Source of the DNA: Pseudomonadota bacterium
Lineage (GTDB): Bacteria; Desulfobacterota; Desulfobulbia; Desulfobulbales; Desulfobulbaceae
Length of the DNA stretch: 12,393 bases
Assembly: GCA_009778235.1 (NCBI GenBank)
Contig: WRKE01000286.1
Location: forward strand, 1 to 12,393
Reading direction: 5' to 3'
Numbering within the stretch: the first letter of the stretch is position 1; each line of letters opens with the position of its first letter. Under the pieces are notes generated by a model. It had not been told where the DNA came from, did no database searches, and saw only the letters and a list, made by a program, of their open reading frames with translations. Shown here in pieces: positions 1-7,000 of this stretch. The translations under genes were made by a program, and so were the position numbers.

Positions 1-708
1 AAGATCGCCTTTGAGCAGGTCAGCTTTCAATATCCCGAACAGGCCGGGTTGGCGCTGAACAATATTTCCCTGACCATCGAACCCGGCGAGCGGGTCGCGT
101 TTATCGGTTCCATCGGCTCGGGCAAGACCACCCTGGGCAAATTGCTCTTAGGCCTCTACCAACCGACCGCCGGCATCGTGACCATAGACGACACCGACAT
201 CCGCCAGATCGATCCGGCCGAACTACGCCGTTTCATCGGCTATGTTCCCCAGGATATCACCCTGTTCAGGGGCACCATCCGAGACAATATCATCCTTGGT
301 TCACCGGAAGTGGAGGATGACCGTATTCTCCAGGCCGCGCAACTTTCAGGGGCAAATGAGTTCGTCAGCCGGCACCCCAAGGGGTTCGAGCTGGCAATCG
401 GCGAGCAGGGCCGCGGTCTTTCAGGCGGGCAACGACAAAGCGTTGCCATTGCCCGGGCCCTGCTGCACGATCCGCCCATCCTCGTTTTCGACGAGCCGAG
501 CAGTTCCATGGACAACCGCAGCGAAACGCGGCTCAAGCAAAATCTCGCCCAACTGCTGCCCGGCAAGACTCTGCTCCTGATCACCCATCGCGCCTCGCTG
601 CTTGATCTGGTCGACCGGATCATTCTGATCAACAATGGCATGGTGGTGGCCGACGGCCCCCGCGAACAGGTTTTGACCGCCATCAAAAGCGGACAAATTC
701 ACATTTAG
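1..708 (+). CDS. Type I secretion ABC transporter, ATPase domain (5' end outside window)
   Basis: This is the C-terminal nucleotide-binding domain of an inner-membrane ABC exporter. The frame is open from base 1, so the membrane domain and any C39-like N-terminal domain lie upstream. Visible motifs, in order: Walker A GSIGSGKTT (nt 106-132), Q-loop in YVPQD (about nt 250), signature LSGGQRQ (from nt 418), Walker B ILVFDE followed by a D-loop (nt 478-510), and the H-loop histidine in ITHR (nt 586). All catalytic residues are present, so the ATPase should be active. The GEQGRGLSGGQRQ context is typical of the LapB/RtxB class that exports large adhesins. An HlyD-type adaptor follows 11 bp downstream, which supports the type I secretion assignment. 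The likely cargo is the retention-module adhesin encoded convergently at 2799-5600. This last link is inferred from position and family. Confidence 0.93.
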   Translation, partial: KIAFEQVSFQYPEQAGLALNNISLTIEPGERVAFIGSIGSGKTTLGKLLLGLYQPTAGIVTIDDTDIRQIDPAELRRFIGYVPQDITLFRGTIRDNIILGSPEVEDDRILQAAQLSGANEFVSRHPKGFELAIGEQGRGLSGGQRQSVAIARALLHDPPILVFDEPSSSMDNRSETRLKQNLAQLLPGKTLLLITHRASLLDLVDRIILINNGMVVADGPREQVLTAIKSGQIHI

Positions 709-719
709 ACGGCATAATC

Positions 720-2093
720 ATGAGTGAACATCAAGCAGAAAACCAGCACCCTCCTGCCTCTTCCGGCTTTTTCCGCCGCCTGTCGGAACCTGATCTGGAT
801 CTGGTCACCGATATCCGGTCGACCCTGCTGCTGCAAAACCCCCGGGGCGGGCGGCTGATCATCTGGCTGTCGCTGCTCTTTTTTCTGCTTTTCACCCTTT
901 GGGCCGCTTTTTCCCAGATCGACGAGGTCACCCGGGGGGACGGCAAGGTCATCCCGTCCCAGCAGATTCAGGTGGTGCAGAACCTGGAAGGCGGCATTCT
1001 CTCCAAACTGCTGGTTCAGGTCGGTGACGTCGTTGACAAGGATCAGTTGCTCCTCGAAATCGACAAAACCAGGTTTTCAGCGCCCTACCAGGAAAGCCGG
1101 ATCAATTTCCTGGCGCTGAAGACCCAGATCGCCCGGCTGGAGGCCGAAACCCAGGACAGAGCGATGGTCTTGCCCGAGGAGGTGGTCAAGGAAAAGCCGG
1201 AGATCGGGACGCGCGAACAAAAGCTTTACGATTCGCGTAAGGAACAACTGACCGCCAAGCTGCAAATCCTGCAGGAACAATGGAACCAGCGCAAGCAGGA
1301 ACTGGCCGAACTGCGTTCCAAGCAGGAGGAATTGAGCCGGACCGCCGGGCTGCTGCAACGGGAATTGGCCATGACCAAGCCATTGGTTTCCCAGGGAGCG
1401 GTCTCCGAGGTCGAGGTGCTGCGGCTTCAGCGCCAATTCAGTGAAATGAGCGGCAACATCGAAGCCACCCGGATCGCGATTCCCAAGGTGGAATCAAAGA
1501 TCGCCGAGGCAAAAAAAGCCATAGAGAACGAACAATTGGCCTTTTGCAATTCGGCCCGGGCCGAACTGAACGAGGCCTACTCCAAGCTCGAATCCATCAG
1601 CGCCAACGCCGAGGCGCTGATGGACCGCCTGCAGCGCACCGCCGTCCGTTCCCCGGTCCGTGGCACCATCAATCAGATCAAGGTCAACACCGTGGGCGGG
1701 ACCATCCAGCCGGGCATGGATCTGGTCGAAATCGTGCCGCTGGAAGACACCCTACTGGTCGAGGCGCGAATCAAACCGGCAGACATCGCCTTCCTGCGGC
1801 CCAACCTGCACGCCATGGTCAAATTCAGCGCCTACGACTTCACCATTTACGGCGGCTTGGAAGCGAACCTGGAGACGATCGGCGCCGATTCGATCACCGA
1901 TAAACAGGGCAACGATTACTATCAGGTTCGCCTGCGCACCAGGCAGAATCATCTGGGCAACAAGGACAAGCCCCTGCCGATCATTCCGGGCATGGTGGTT
2001 TCAGTGGATATTCTCACCGGCAAAAAAAGCATTCTCACCTACCTGCTCAAGCCGGTACTCCGCGCCAAATACATGGCCCTAAGGGAACGTTGA
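720..2093 (+). CDS. HlyD-family type I secretion membrane fusion protein (LapC-like)
   Basis: This 457-residue periplasmic adaptor links the inner-membrane ABC transporter to an outer-membrane TolC-like pore. A short cytoplasmic N-terminus is followed by one transmembrane helix (about residues 46-64, LIIWLSLLFFLLFTLWAAF). Next come the first half of the barrel-sandwich/lipoyl domain (about 75-117, with QNLEGGIL and VGDVVDKDQLL) and a long, charged alpha-helical coiled coil (about 165-305). The returning half of the lipoyl domain starts at VRSPVRGTI (about 309) and is followed by a beta-barrel domain ending PIIPGMVVSVDILTGKKS. The C-terminal SILTYLLKPV segment is characteristic of HlyD/LapC proteins. 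Length and order are normal for the family. The gene starts 11 bp after the ABC gene, without a strong Shine-Dalgarno sequence, which suggests translational coupling. It ends one base before the next start, so the three genes form an operon. Confidence 0.95.
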   Translation: MSEHQAENQHPPASSGFFRRLSEPDLDLVTDIRSTLLLQNPRGGRLIIWLSLLFFLLFTLWAAFSQIDEVTRGDGKVIPSQQIQVVQNLEGGILSKLLVQVGDVVDKDQLLLEIDKTRFSAPYQESRINFLALKTQIARLEAETQDRAMVLPEEVVKEKPEIGTREQKLYDSRKEQLTAKLQILQEQWNQRKQELAELRSKQEELSRTAGLLQRELAMTKPLVSQGAVSEVEVLRLQRQFSEMSGNIEATRIAIPKVESKIAEAKKAIENEQLAFCNSARAELNEAYSKLESISANAEALMDRLQRTAVRSPVRGTINQIKVNTVGGTIQPGMDLVEIVPLEDTLLVEARIKPADIAFLRPNLHAMVKFSAYDFTIYGGLEANLETIGADSITDKQGNDYYQVRLRTRQNHLGNKDKPLPIIPGMVVSVDILTGKKSILTYLLKPVLRAKYMALRER

Positions 2094-2094
2094 C

Positions 2095-2739
2095 ATGAAC
2101 CTGATTCTCTGCTGCGGCAACATCACCCTGCGGGAACGCTGGGCAGCCGCGCTGCGTCCGATCTTCACCATCTACCAAACCAGCACCTTGCAGGAGCTGC
2201 GCATCCTGGTCGGCCAGCGGGTTGCCTTTGATCTGCTGTTTGTCCATCGGGTGCTGGTTGACCGGGAAATTGTGATGTATATCCGGCAACGGCAGCCGGC
2301 CTGCAAGCTCTTCATCCTGTCCGACCGGCCGGACGATACCGAGGGCCTGGACTTTCTCCGCCTGGGGGTGGTCGGCTATGCCAACAGTTACATCAACCCG
2401 GAACGGCTGATGGAGGCGGCCCGGGCAGTCGCATCAGGGTCGGTCTGGGTCAACCAGCAGTTGATGCAGCGGCTGATCGCCGAGTCCGCTCCCGCCGCGG
2501 TGCCGGAGGGCGGGCAGGCTGGCGGGGACAGTCAAAAACAACAATTTACCAATCTGTCAAACCGGGAATACCAGATAGCCAGCCTGGTGGCTGAAGGTTT
2601 ATCCAATCTGGAAATCGCCGAGCAGGTGGGCATCACCGAGAGGACGGTGAAGGCCCATCTCGGCGCCGTGTACACCAAGACCTCCACCCGAAGCCGATTG
2701 GGGCTGGCCCTGCTGCTCAACAAAAGAAAACCGGCCTGA
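2095..2739 (+). CDS. LuxR-type regulator with degenerate receiver domain
   Basis: This 214-residue protein has a response-regulator layout. Residues 1-125 resemble a receiver fold, 126-152 are a Gly/Gln/Pro linker, and 153-214 form a LuxR/GerE helix-turn-helix (LSNREYQIASLVAEG, then SNLEIAEQVGITERTVKAHL). The DNA-binding part is intact. The receiver lacks the phosphorylation chemistry: the N-terminal acidic pair is replaced by Cys-Cys-Gly (6-8), the acceptor Asp position in DLLFVHRVL is His51, and the usual GYLLK lysine region reads GYANSY. It is therefore probably a phosphorylation-independent regulator, controlled by ligand, partner or abundance. It starts one base after the adaptor gene stop, so it belongs to the secretion operon. 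A role in controlling the adhesin or transporter is inferred from position only. The stop codon lies inside the shared terminator hairpin. Confidence 0.88.
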   Translation: MNLILCCGNITLRERWAAALRPIFTIYQTSTLQELRILVGQRVAFDLLFVHRVLVDREIVMYIRQRQPACKLFILSDRPDDTEGLDFLRLGVVGYANSYINPERLMEAARAVASGSVWVNQQLMQRLIAESAPAAVPEGGQAGGDSQKQQFTNLSNREYQIASLVAEGLSNLEIAEQVGITERTVKAHLGAVYTKTSTRSRLGLALLLNKRKPA

Positions 2740-2767
2740 ACCAGGATATTTCCTGGTGCAGGCCGGT
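2721..2767. terminator. Shared terminator between convergent transcription units
   Basis: A long hairpin has outer arms ACCGGCCTG (2730-2738) and CAGGCCGGT (2759-2767), one A/G mismatch, inner arms ACCAGGA (2740-2746) and TCCTGGT (2751-2757), and a 4-nt loop. Read on the minus strand it is followed by TTTTCTTTTG, an ideal Rho-independent terminator for the adhesin gene, whose stop is at 2799. Read on the plus strand the downstream U-tract is poor (TAGGTTTC), so termination of the secretion operon there is probably weaker. The regulator's stop codon (2737-2739) lies in the left arm. Confidence 0.85.
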
Positions 2768-2798
2768 AGGTTTCAGACCTGATGGCCAGTTTGGTCAA

Positions 2799-5600
2799 TT
2801 AATGGTGGCCCACCGGGCCGACCAGATGATCGAGGACATGGTGACCGTGATCACTGCCACCTGAATCGACGAAACCCTCGCCTCCACCGCCGTGACCGGG
2901 ACCATGATCACCGTCGAACACACCGTGGTCGCCGCTTCGGTAATGTGAACCATCACCGGAATGATCGTGGTCGATCCCGCTGGCGCTGTCGGAATTGAAG
3001 GTCACATGAAATACGTCCGTCCGCACTGAATCGCCATCACTATCGGTTGCCAGCACGGTATACGACAATTCTGGATGGTAGCCGGTCTGGTCGATAGTGA
3101 GGCTGTTGATTTCGTATGCAGTTCCTTTAGTAGCCGTGCTGAAAGATATAGAATCAAAGCTGCCGGTGGATTGCAGATCAAGAGTAACCGATCCGTCTGC
3201 ATTCAATTTTACTATTCCTGAATCGACTTGGTTACCGTCCAGATACGTGGTGTAGGATGCTACTGACATAGAGCCGGAATCAGGATCCACGATCACATTC
3301 ACCCCCGTGAGGGTGACATGAACCGATTCGAGTGCCTGCGAAAAGTTCATGGTCAGGGTATCCCCATCCCCGATGACGTGATCAGTGCTTCCAATGCTGC
3401 CGTCATTGACACCGAGGCCGCCATCGGTCCAGGTCACATTGCCCTGCGTTTCATGTCCATCATTATTTGTATACGTCCCAGTGACGTGCACGGTTACGTC
3501 GTCACCAAGCTGGAAATTGTTGCCAGCATCCAGTCCGGCATCGGACGAGAATTCCATAGTCGCATGCTGTGGGTCAAGAGCATGATCGCCCATGGTGACC
3601 GTGTACGTTCTATGCTCAGCATCGAGGCTCACAGAGAAAACTGTCTGATCGGTCCCATCGATAACTGCATGGACCCCGCCGGCGCCGTCATCCACATAAA
3701 CCAATTGGTGGCCGCCGGATGTCAGGGGATTGCCATGATCATCGACAACTAGTTGGCCGACAAGACTATTGCCCCCGCTATCGCCCAACTGCAGCGCCAA
3801 GTCATGCGCCGGACCGTCAGCGCCGAACGCAAGATGCAGATGGCCCGAGACCTGATCACCCGCCTCGTTCGGCAAATGGGTATCGTCCGGATGGTGCCAG
3901 GCCTTGGGCGTGTCGTCAAACACCGTGATCTTGAAAGAACCGCTCATGCTGTCGCCATCGCCATCCGTTACCACCACATTGATCGGGATGTCCAAGGAGA
4001 GATCATGACCTGCTGCCTTGTCATGGTCCAGCGCCTGGTTCAGGGTGAAGGTATAGGTCCCGTCATCATTGACATGCAGCGTCCACGCGCCGTTATTCTC
4101 GGTCAGCGTATTGGTCGTTGCATCCCATGTCGCCCCTTCGGAACTCAAGACCAAGGCATTGCCATCATGTGGGCCATCCGCACCATAATTGATCTCAAGT
4201 GTTCCATCTACTGTCACTGTTCCCGAGTGGACGAGGCCGTGCTCATACACCTGCTGGTCGCCCACCTTCAGGCTCGGGTTGTCGTCAAACACCGTGATCT
4301 TGAAAGAACCGCTCGCGCTGTCGCCGTCGCCATCCGTTACCACCACATTGATCGGGATGTCCAAGGAGAGATCATGACCCGCTGCCTTGTCATGGTCCAG
4401 CGCCTGGTTCAAGGTGAAGGTATAGGTTCCGTCATCATTGACATGCAGCGTCCACGCGCCGTTATTCTCGGTCAGCGTATTGGTCTTTGCATCCCATGTC
4501 GCCCCTTCGGAACTCAAGACCAAGGCATTGTCAGCATTGTGGCCATCCGCGCCATAGTCGATCTCCAGTGTTCCTGTTACTGTCACTGTTCCTGTGTCCG
4601 AGGCGACGAGGCCATGCTCATATACCTGCTGGTCTCCCACCACCAGGCTCGGGCCGTCGTCGAGCACATGAACCACTATGCTCCCTTCGCCTGGCACCGC
4701 GTTTCCGTTCGGGTCGGTGACGGTAAAGGAGAAGGGATCGTTCACCTGATCATCCGTACCCGTCTTGCCTTCTTGATGATGATCCAGCGTATTGCCCGTC
4801 AATTCATACGTCCAGGAGCCGTCACTGTTGATCGTCAGGTCGCCATACTTCCCATGCACCACCAGCGAAGTATCCGAAGAATCGCCAATGGTAATGATTT
4901 GGTCATTGCCGAAATCAAGCGTATCACCAGGCCGCACGCCCAGTTGCTCCGCCGAGCCGCTTTGAGTGGGGTCGCCGGGACCATGGTGCGACCCATACGG
5001 CAGATCCGCTTCGTCGACTGTCACCTCCACCGTGCCAAGAACAGGGTGGATGGGCGGCGTATCGGGCGGCTGGTCGGGCGTATGGGGTGTCGAAGAGTCC
5101 TCCGGCAGACCGCCGGGAGGCGGATCCAGGAAATTGCGGGCAATGCCGCTGGTCTCGGCGCCGGAATCGGGCAGCACCTCCATGTGGTCAGCGTCAAAGA
5201 CCACAATATGCCGGCCGCCTCCCGCAGCCCCTCCTGCCACGCCGACACCAGGGCCGGCGCCAGGCTCGGGCAAATCGGTGGTGGGATCGATGTTGCCGCT
5301 CTCCAAAGCGGCCTGGATGTCTTTGACATCAGCGATCGCATCCGCTGCCCCGCCATGGCCGCCGGCGCCATAGACATCCTGGTCCAGCAGAACGTCTGAC
5401 ATCCGGCCCAGATCGAGATGCCCATGGTGATCGGCAAGGGCTATGGAAACGCTGCCATCCGACCCAGTGACAATGTGCTCGTGGGCATAGACAGGGCTGT
5501 TCGGGGTCAGAATCCGTTCAACCCCGGCGGGAGAAACGGCCTTGACCGTGCCATGCACTATGAAAACCTTGCCAATGGACTGCGTGTTTGCTGGAGCCAT
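2799..5600 (-). CDS. LapA-like retention-module adhesin with VCBS/T1SS-143-type repeats
   Basis: This 933-residue, acidic, secreted surface protein has no Sec signal peptide. Residues 1-130 look like a LapA N-terminal retention module: a small beta domain (GKVFIVHGTVKAVSP, then GSDGSVSIALADHHGHLDL), then DIQAALESGNIDPTTDLPEPG, then a Gly-rich stretch with di-alanine GGAAGG (AA at 125-126) and HIVVFDADHMEV. In LapA the equivalent TAAG site is cut by the protease LapG. A Pro-rich linker (about 155-187) leads into a bacterial-Ig/cadherin-like domain (about 188-315). Two near-identical VCBS/T1SS-143 repeats follow (316-440, 441-563; SGSFKITVFDD endings), then divergent beta domains to about 874. 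The last 59 residues are His/Gly/Asp-rich, with no clear RTX nonapeptides. GGAGGG (5605-5610) precedes the ATG. The likely exporter is the adjacent type I system. At under 1000 residues it is short for a Lap-type adhesin. Confidence 0.88.
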   Translation of the reverse strand: MAPANTQSIGKVFIVHGTVKAVSPAGVERILTPNSPVYAHEHIVTGSDGSVSIALADHHGHLDLGRMSDVLLDQDVYGAGGHGGAADAIADVKDIQAALESGNIDPTTDLPEPGAGPGVGVAGGAAGGGRHIVVFDADHMEVLPDSGAETSGIARNFLDPPPGGLPEDSSTPHTPDQPPDTPPIHPVLGTVEVTVDEADLPYGSHHGPGDPTQSGSAEQLGVRPGDTLDFGNDQIITIGDSSDTSLVVHGKYGDLTINSDGSWTYELTGNTLDHHQEGKTGTDDQVNDPFSFTVTDPNGNAVPGEGSIVVHVLDDGPSLVVGDQQVYEHGLVASDTGTVTVTGTLEIDYGADGHNADNALVLSSEGATWDAKTNTLTENNGAWTLHVNDDGTYTFTLNQALDHDKAAGHDLSLDIPINVVVTDGDGDSASGSFKITVFDDNPSLKVGDQQVYEHGLVHSGTVTVDGTLEINYGADGPHDGNALVLSSEGATWDATTNTLTENNGAWTLHVNDDGTYTFTLNQALDHDKAAGHDLSLDIPINVVVTDGDGDSMSGSFKITVFDDTPKAWHHPDDTHLPNEAGDQVSGHLHLAFGADGPAHDLALQLGDSGGNSLVGQLVVDDHGNPLTSGGHQLVYVDDGAGGVHAVIDGTDQTVFSVSLDAEHRTYTVTMGDHALDPQHATMEFSSDAGLDAGNNFQLGDDVTVHVTGTYTNNDGHETQGNVTWTDGGLGVNDGSIGSTDHVIGDGDTLTMNFSQALESVHVTLTGVNVIVDPDSGSMSVASYTTYLDGNQVDSGIVKLNADGSVTLDLQSTGSFDSISFSTATKGTAYEINSLTIDQTGYHPELSYTVLATDSDGDSVRTDVFHVTFNSDSASGIDHDHSGDGSHYRSGDHGVFDGDHGPGHGGGGEGFVDSGGSDHGHHVLDHLVGPVGHH
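3912..4655 (-). repeat. Tandem pair of VCBS-type domain repeats inside the adhesin gene
   Basis: Two consecutive units, 3912-4280 (369 bp) and 4281-4655 (375 bp), encode one beta domain each. The 250-bp core (3912-4161 against 4281-4530) aligns without gaps, with seven substitutions by my count. The N-terminal third of each domain is much less conserved and differs by two codons in length. The sharp boundary between an almost identical core and a diverged part suggests recent duplication or gene conversion of the core. Confidence 0.93.
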
Positions 5601-5681
5601 GTGGCCCTCCTTTACAGATGAAAGAGTATCTTTATGTCTTAGTTGTCTTTACCGTATACCAGAAAAAAAGAATCCACCATT

Positions 5682-5723
5682 GTACCAAAGTACTATTGTC
5701 TCTTTTTTCGAATGCCTTATGAT
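5682..5723 (+). promoter_or_regulatory. Putative sigma-70-like promoter for the PEP-CTERM gene
   Basis: TTGTCT (5696-5701) and TATGAT (5718-5723) are separated by 16 bp, matching the -35 and -10 consensus at four and five of six positions. This would give a leader of about 85 nt before the ATG at 5814. Just upstream, GTACCAAAGTAC (5682-5693) is a small dyad that could be an operator in this divergent intergenic region. I saw no equally good promoter facing the adhesin gene. Confidence 0.4.
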
Positions 5724-5813
5724 ACAGTCAACATCAGAAACCACCCTGACCCTAACCCGGAACGGAAAAACCCGAACCCGCGTCAGTTATCCGCTCAAGA
5801 GGAGGAGCGAACC

Positions 5814-6512
5814 ATGAACAAGCGCATATACTCGATCACCCTGTTTGTATTCTCAATTTTGATCTTAGCTGCGCCCAAAGTCTATTCGGCACCGGTGTAC
5901 TTCGATGCCAACCCGGATGTGTACGATCCGGATAATCAAGGATATGCCATTTCCGGCATGTCTGTGGAAGTGGCAGGGAGCAACTTAATCGTAACCATTG
6001 ATGGGCAATATTTTCAGACCTGGAGCAGCTATGACCCATCATCACTTACCGCCCTCCCTATTTTCTCGCCAGGATCACTCTTCCTGGGTGTCGACGGCTC
6101 ATGGGGCTATGCCGTCACCTTTGATGGAGTCGTGAGCAACGGGGCGGTTGCGAAATTCGGTGATGCGAGTCTGTACAGCGTAGATTCCAATGGAATCAAT
6201 TATGGGCTGTTGATAAACGAACAAATGGCTTGGTATACCCCGCAAAATGGACAGTCCACACTGGAAGACGGTACGTGGGCGCTTGATGCGACATCGTTGA
6301 CGGTCTGGATTGATCTGCCAGATGAGATGTTGGACAGTATCGGGAAAAATGGATTGAGCTTGTCTTGGACTATGAAATGCGGCAACGCCGTCGTTGAAGG
6401 TCTGTATAGCCCTGACGGCCCCAACACCCCTGTTCCCGAACCAGCCACCTTACTGCTGTTCGGAACCGGCCTGCTGGCATTGGCTGGCGTTGTCCGCCGC
6501 CGGTCCAGATAA
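5814..6512 (+). CDS. PEP-CTERM sorting domain-containing secreted protein
   Basis: This exported protein of 232 residues has unknown biochemical role. The start at 5814 is chosen because GAGGAG (5800-5805) precedes it and because the N-terminus then becomes a good Sec signal peptide: MNKR, a hydrophobic core ITLFVFSILILAA, and a cleavage site near VYSA-P (about residue 26). The mature part is acidic, with many Tyr/Trp/Asp residues, and reads as a beta-rich globular domain (for example LFLGVDGSWGYAVTF). The C-terminus is a canonical PEP-CTERM signal: VPEP, the hydrophobic helix ATLLLFGTGLLALAGVV, then RRRSR. Such proteins are processed by an exosortase and usually end up in the envelope or extracellular matrix; no exosortase gene is in the window. 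The gene is divergent from the adhesin and ends just before a strong terminator, so it is probably monocistronic. Base composition looks lower in GC than the flanking operons. Confidence 0.9.
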   Translation: MNKRIYSITLFVFSILILAAPKVYSAPVYFDANPDVYDPDNQGYAISGMSVEVAGSNLIVTIDGQYFQTWSSYDPSSLTALPIFSPGSLFLGVDGSWGYAVTFDGVVSNGAVAKFGDASLYSVDSNGINYGLLINEQMAWYTPQNGQSTLEDGTWALDATSLTVWIDLPDEMLDSIGKNGLSLSWTMKCGNAVVEGLYSPDGPNTPVPEPATLLLFGTGLLALAGVVRRRSR

Positions 6513-6534
6513 CCGTCCCTTCTCCTCTTCGCAT

Positions 6535-6571
6535 AAAAAAAGCCGCCTTCTCACAAGAAGGCGGCTTTTTT
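6535..6571. terminator. Rho-independent terminator after the PEP-CTERM gene
   Basis: A perfect 10-bp stem, GCCGCCTTCT (6542-6551) and AGAAGGCGGC (6556-6565), has loop CACA and a T6 tail (6566-6571). Seven A residues precede the left arm, so the structure also works on the minus strand. It lies 22 bp after the PEP-CTERM stop codon. Confidence 0.96.
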
Positions 6572-6630
6572 ATGCGCATTCACCTCAAAACCACTCCAAT
6601 CGTTCACCGGGGCGTGTTTCGTTCACCCCT

Positions 6631-6726
6631 CATACCATTTCCTCTTGTCAATGCAGTAGGTCACGATAGGAATATATTGAATTTTAATGCAAAAAATAAG
6701 AATATTTTTTGCATTAAAAATAGAAA
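6631..6726 (+). repeat. 96-bp intergenic repeat, copy 1 (inverted partner at 8939-9033)
   Basis: The reverse complement of this segment matches 8939-9033 with three substitutions and one single-base gap. Similarity stops abruptly at both ends. It contains a perfect 17-bp AT-rich hairpin: arm TTTTAATGCAAAAAATA (6682-6698), loop AGAA, and the complementary arm at 6703-6719. No transposase reading frame and no convincing target-site duplication are visible. It may be a MITE-like or REP-like dispersed element; other copies would have to be sought in the genome. Confidence 0.92.
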
Positions 6727-7000
6727 GTGATATCGCCCAATCGCCAAACCACCTCCCATGCCGCCAACAAGGCGATTTTGCGGGAAATACCCCATCAACC
6801 CGCCTCATCCATTCCCAAGAAGCTGTTTCGCTTCCAACTCGATCATGGTATGGTGCACAGTCCCGACCAGAGTGCCGCAACCAAAGCCCATCTGCGGCCC
6901 GGCATGAAATATTGCCGGCTGGACTGTCCGGTCGCCTGCCACTGGCCCAGATCATGCGGCTCGCCCCTTCGAACATCACCCTCCAAGGTGGGGTTATTCT
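6727..7000. other. Region upstream of sppA without an assignable gene
   Basis: This stretch between the first 96-bp repeat and the sppA start has GC content and third-position bias like coding DNA in the frame from GTG 6727. It would read through KKLFRFQLDHGMVHS and a Cys-rich end (KYCRLDCPVACHWPRSC). That frame continues 182 bp into sppA, lacks a Shine-Dalgarno sequence, and matches no family I recognise. It may be a decayed gene remnant or the sppA leader. AAGGTGGGG at 6985-6993 serves as the sppA ribosome binding site. Confidence 0.4.

Noticed and set aside
3912..4655. CRISPR-like direct repeats
   Set aside because: The period is about 370 bp, in frame, and encodes a protein domain. There are no short repeats with unique spacers.
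3753..5399. Long plus-strand open frame (548 codons) opposite the adhesin gene
   Set aside because: It is antisense to clear VCBS-type domains, and its translation repeats only because the adhesin repeats. It has no recognisable domain or ribosome binding site.
5643..5813. Upstream start for the PEP-CTERM gene (TTG at 5643)
   Set aside because: It would place charged residues before the signal peptide and cross the likely promoter. The ATG at 5814 has a GAGGAG ribosome binding site and a proper signal peptide.
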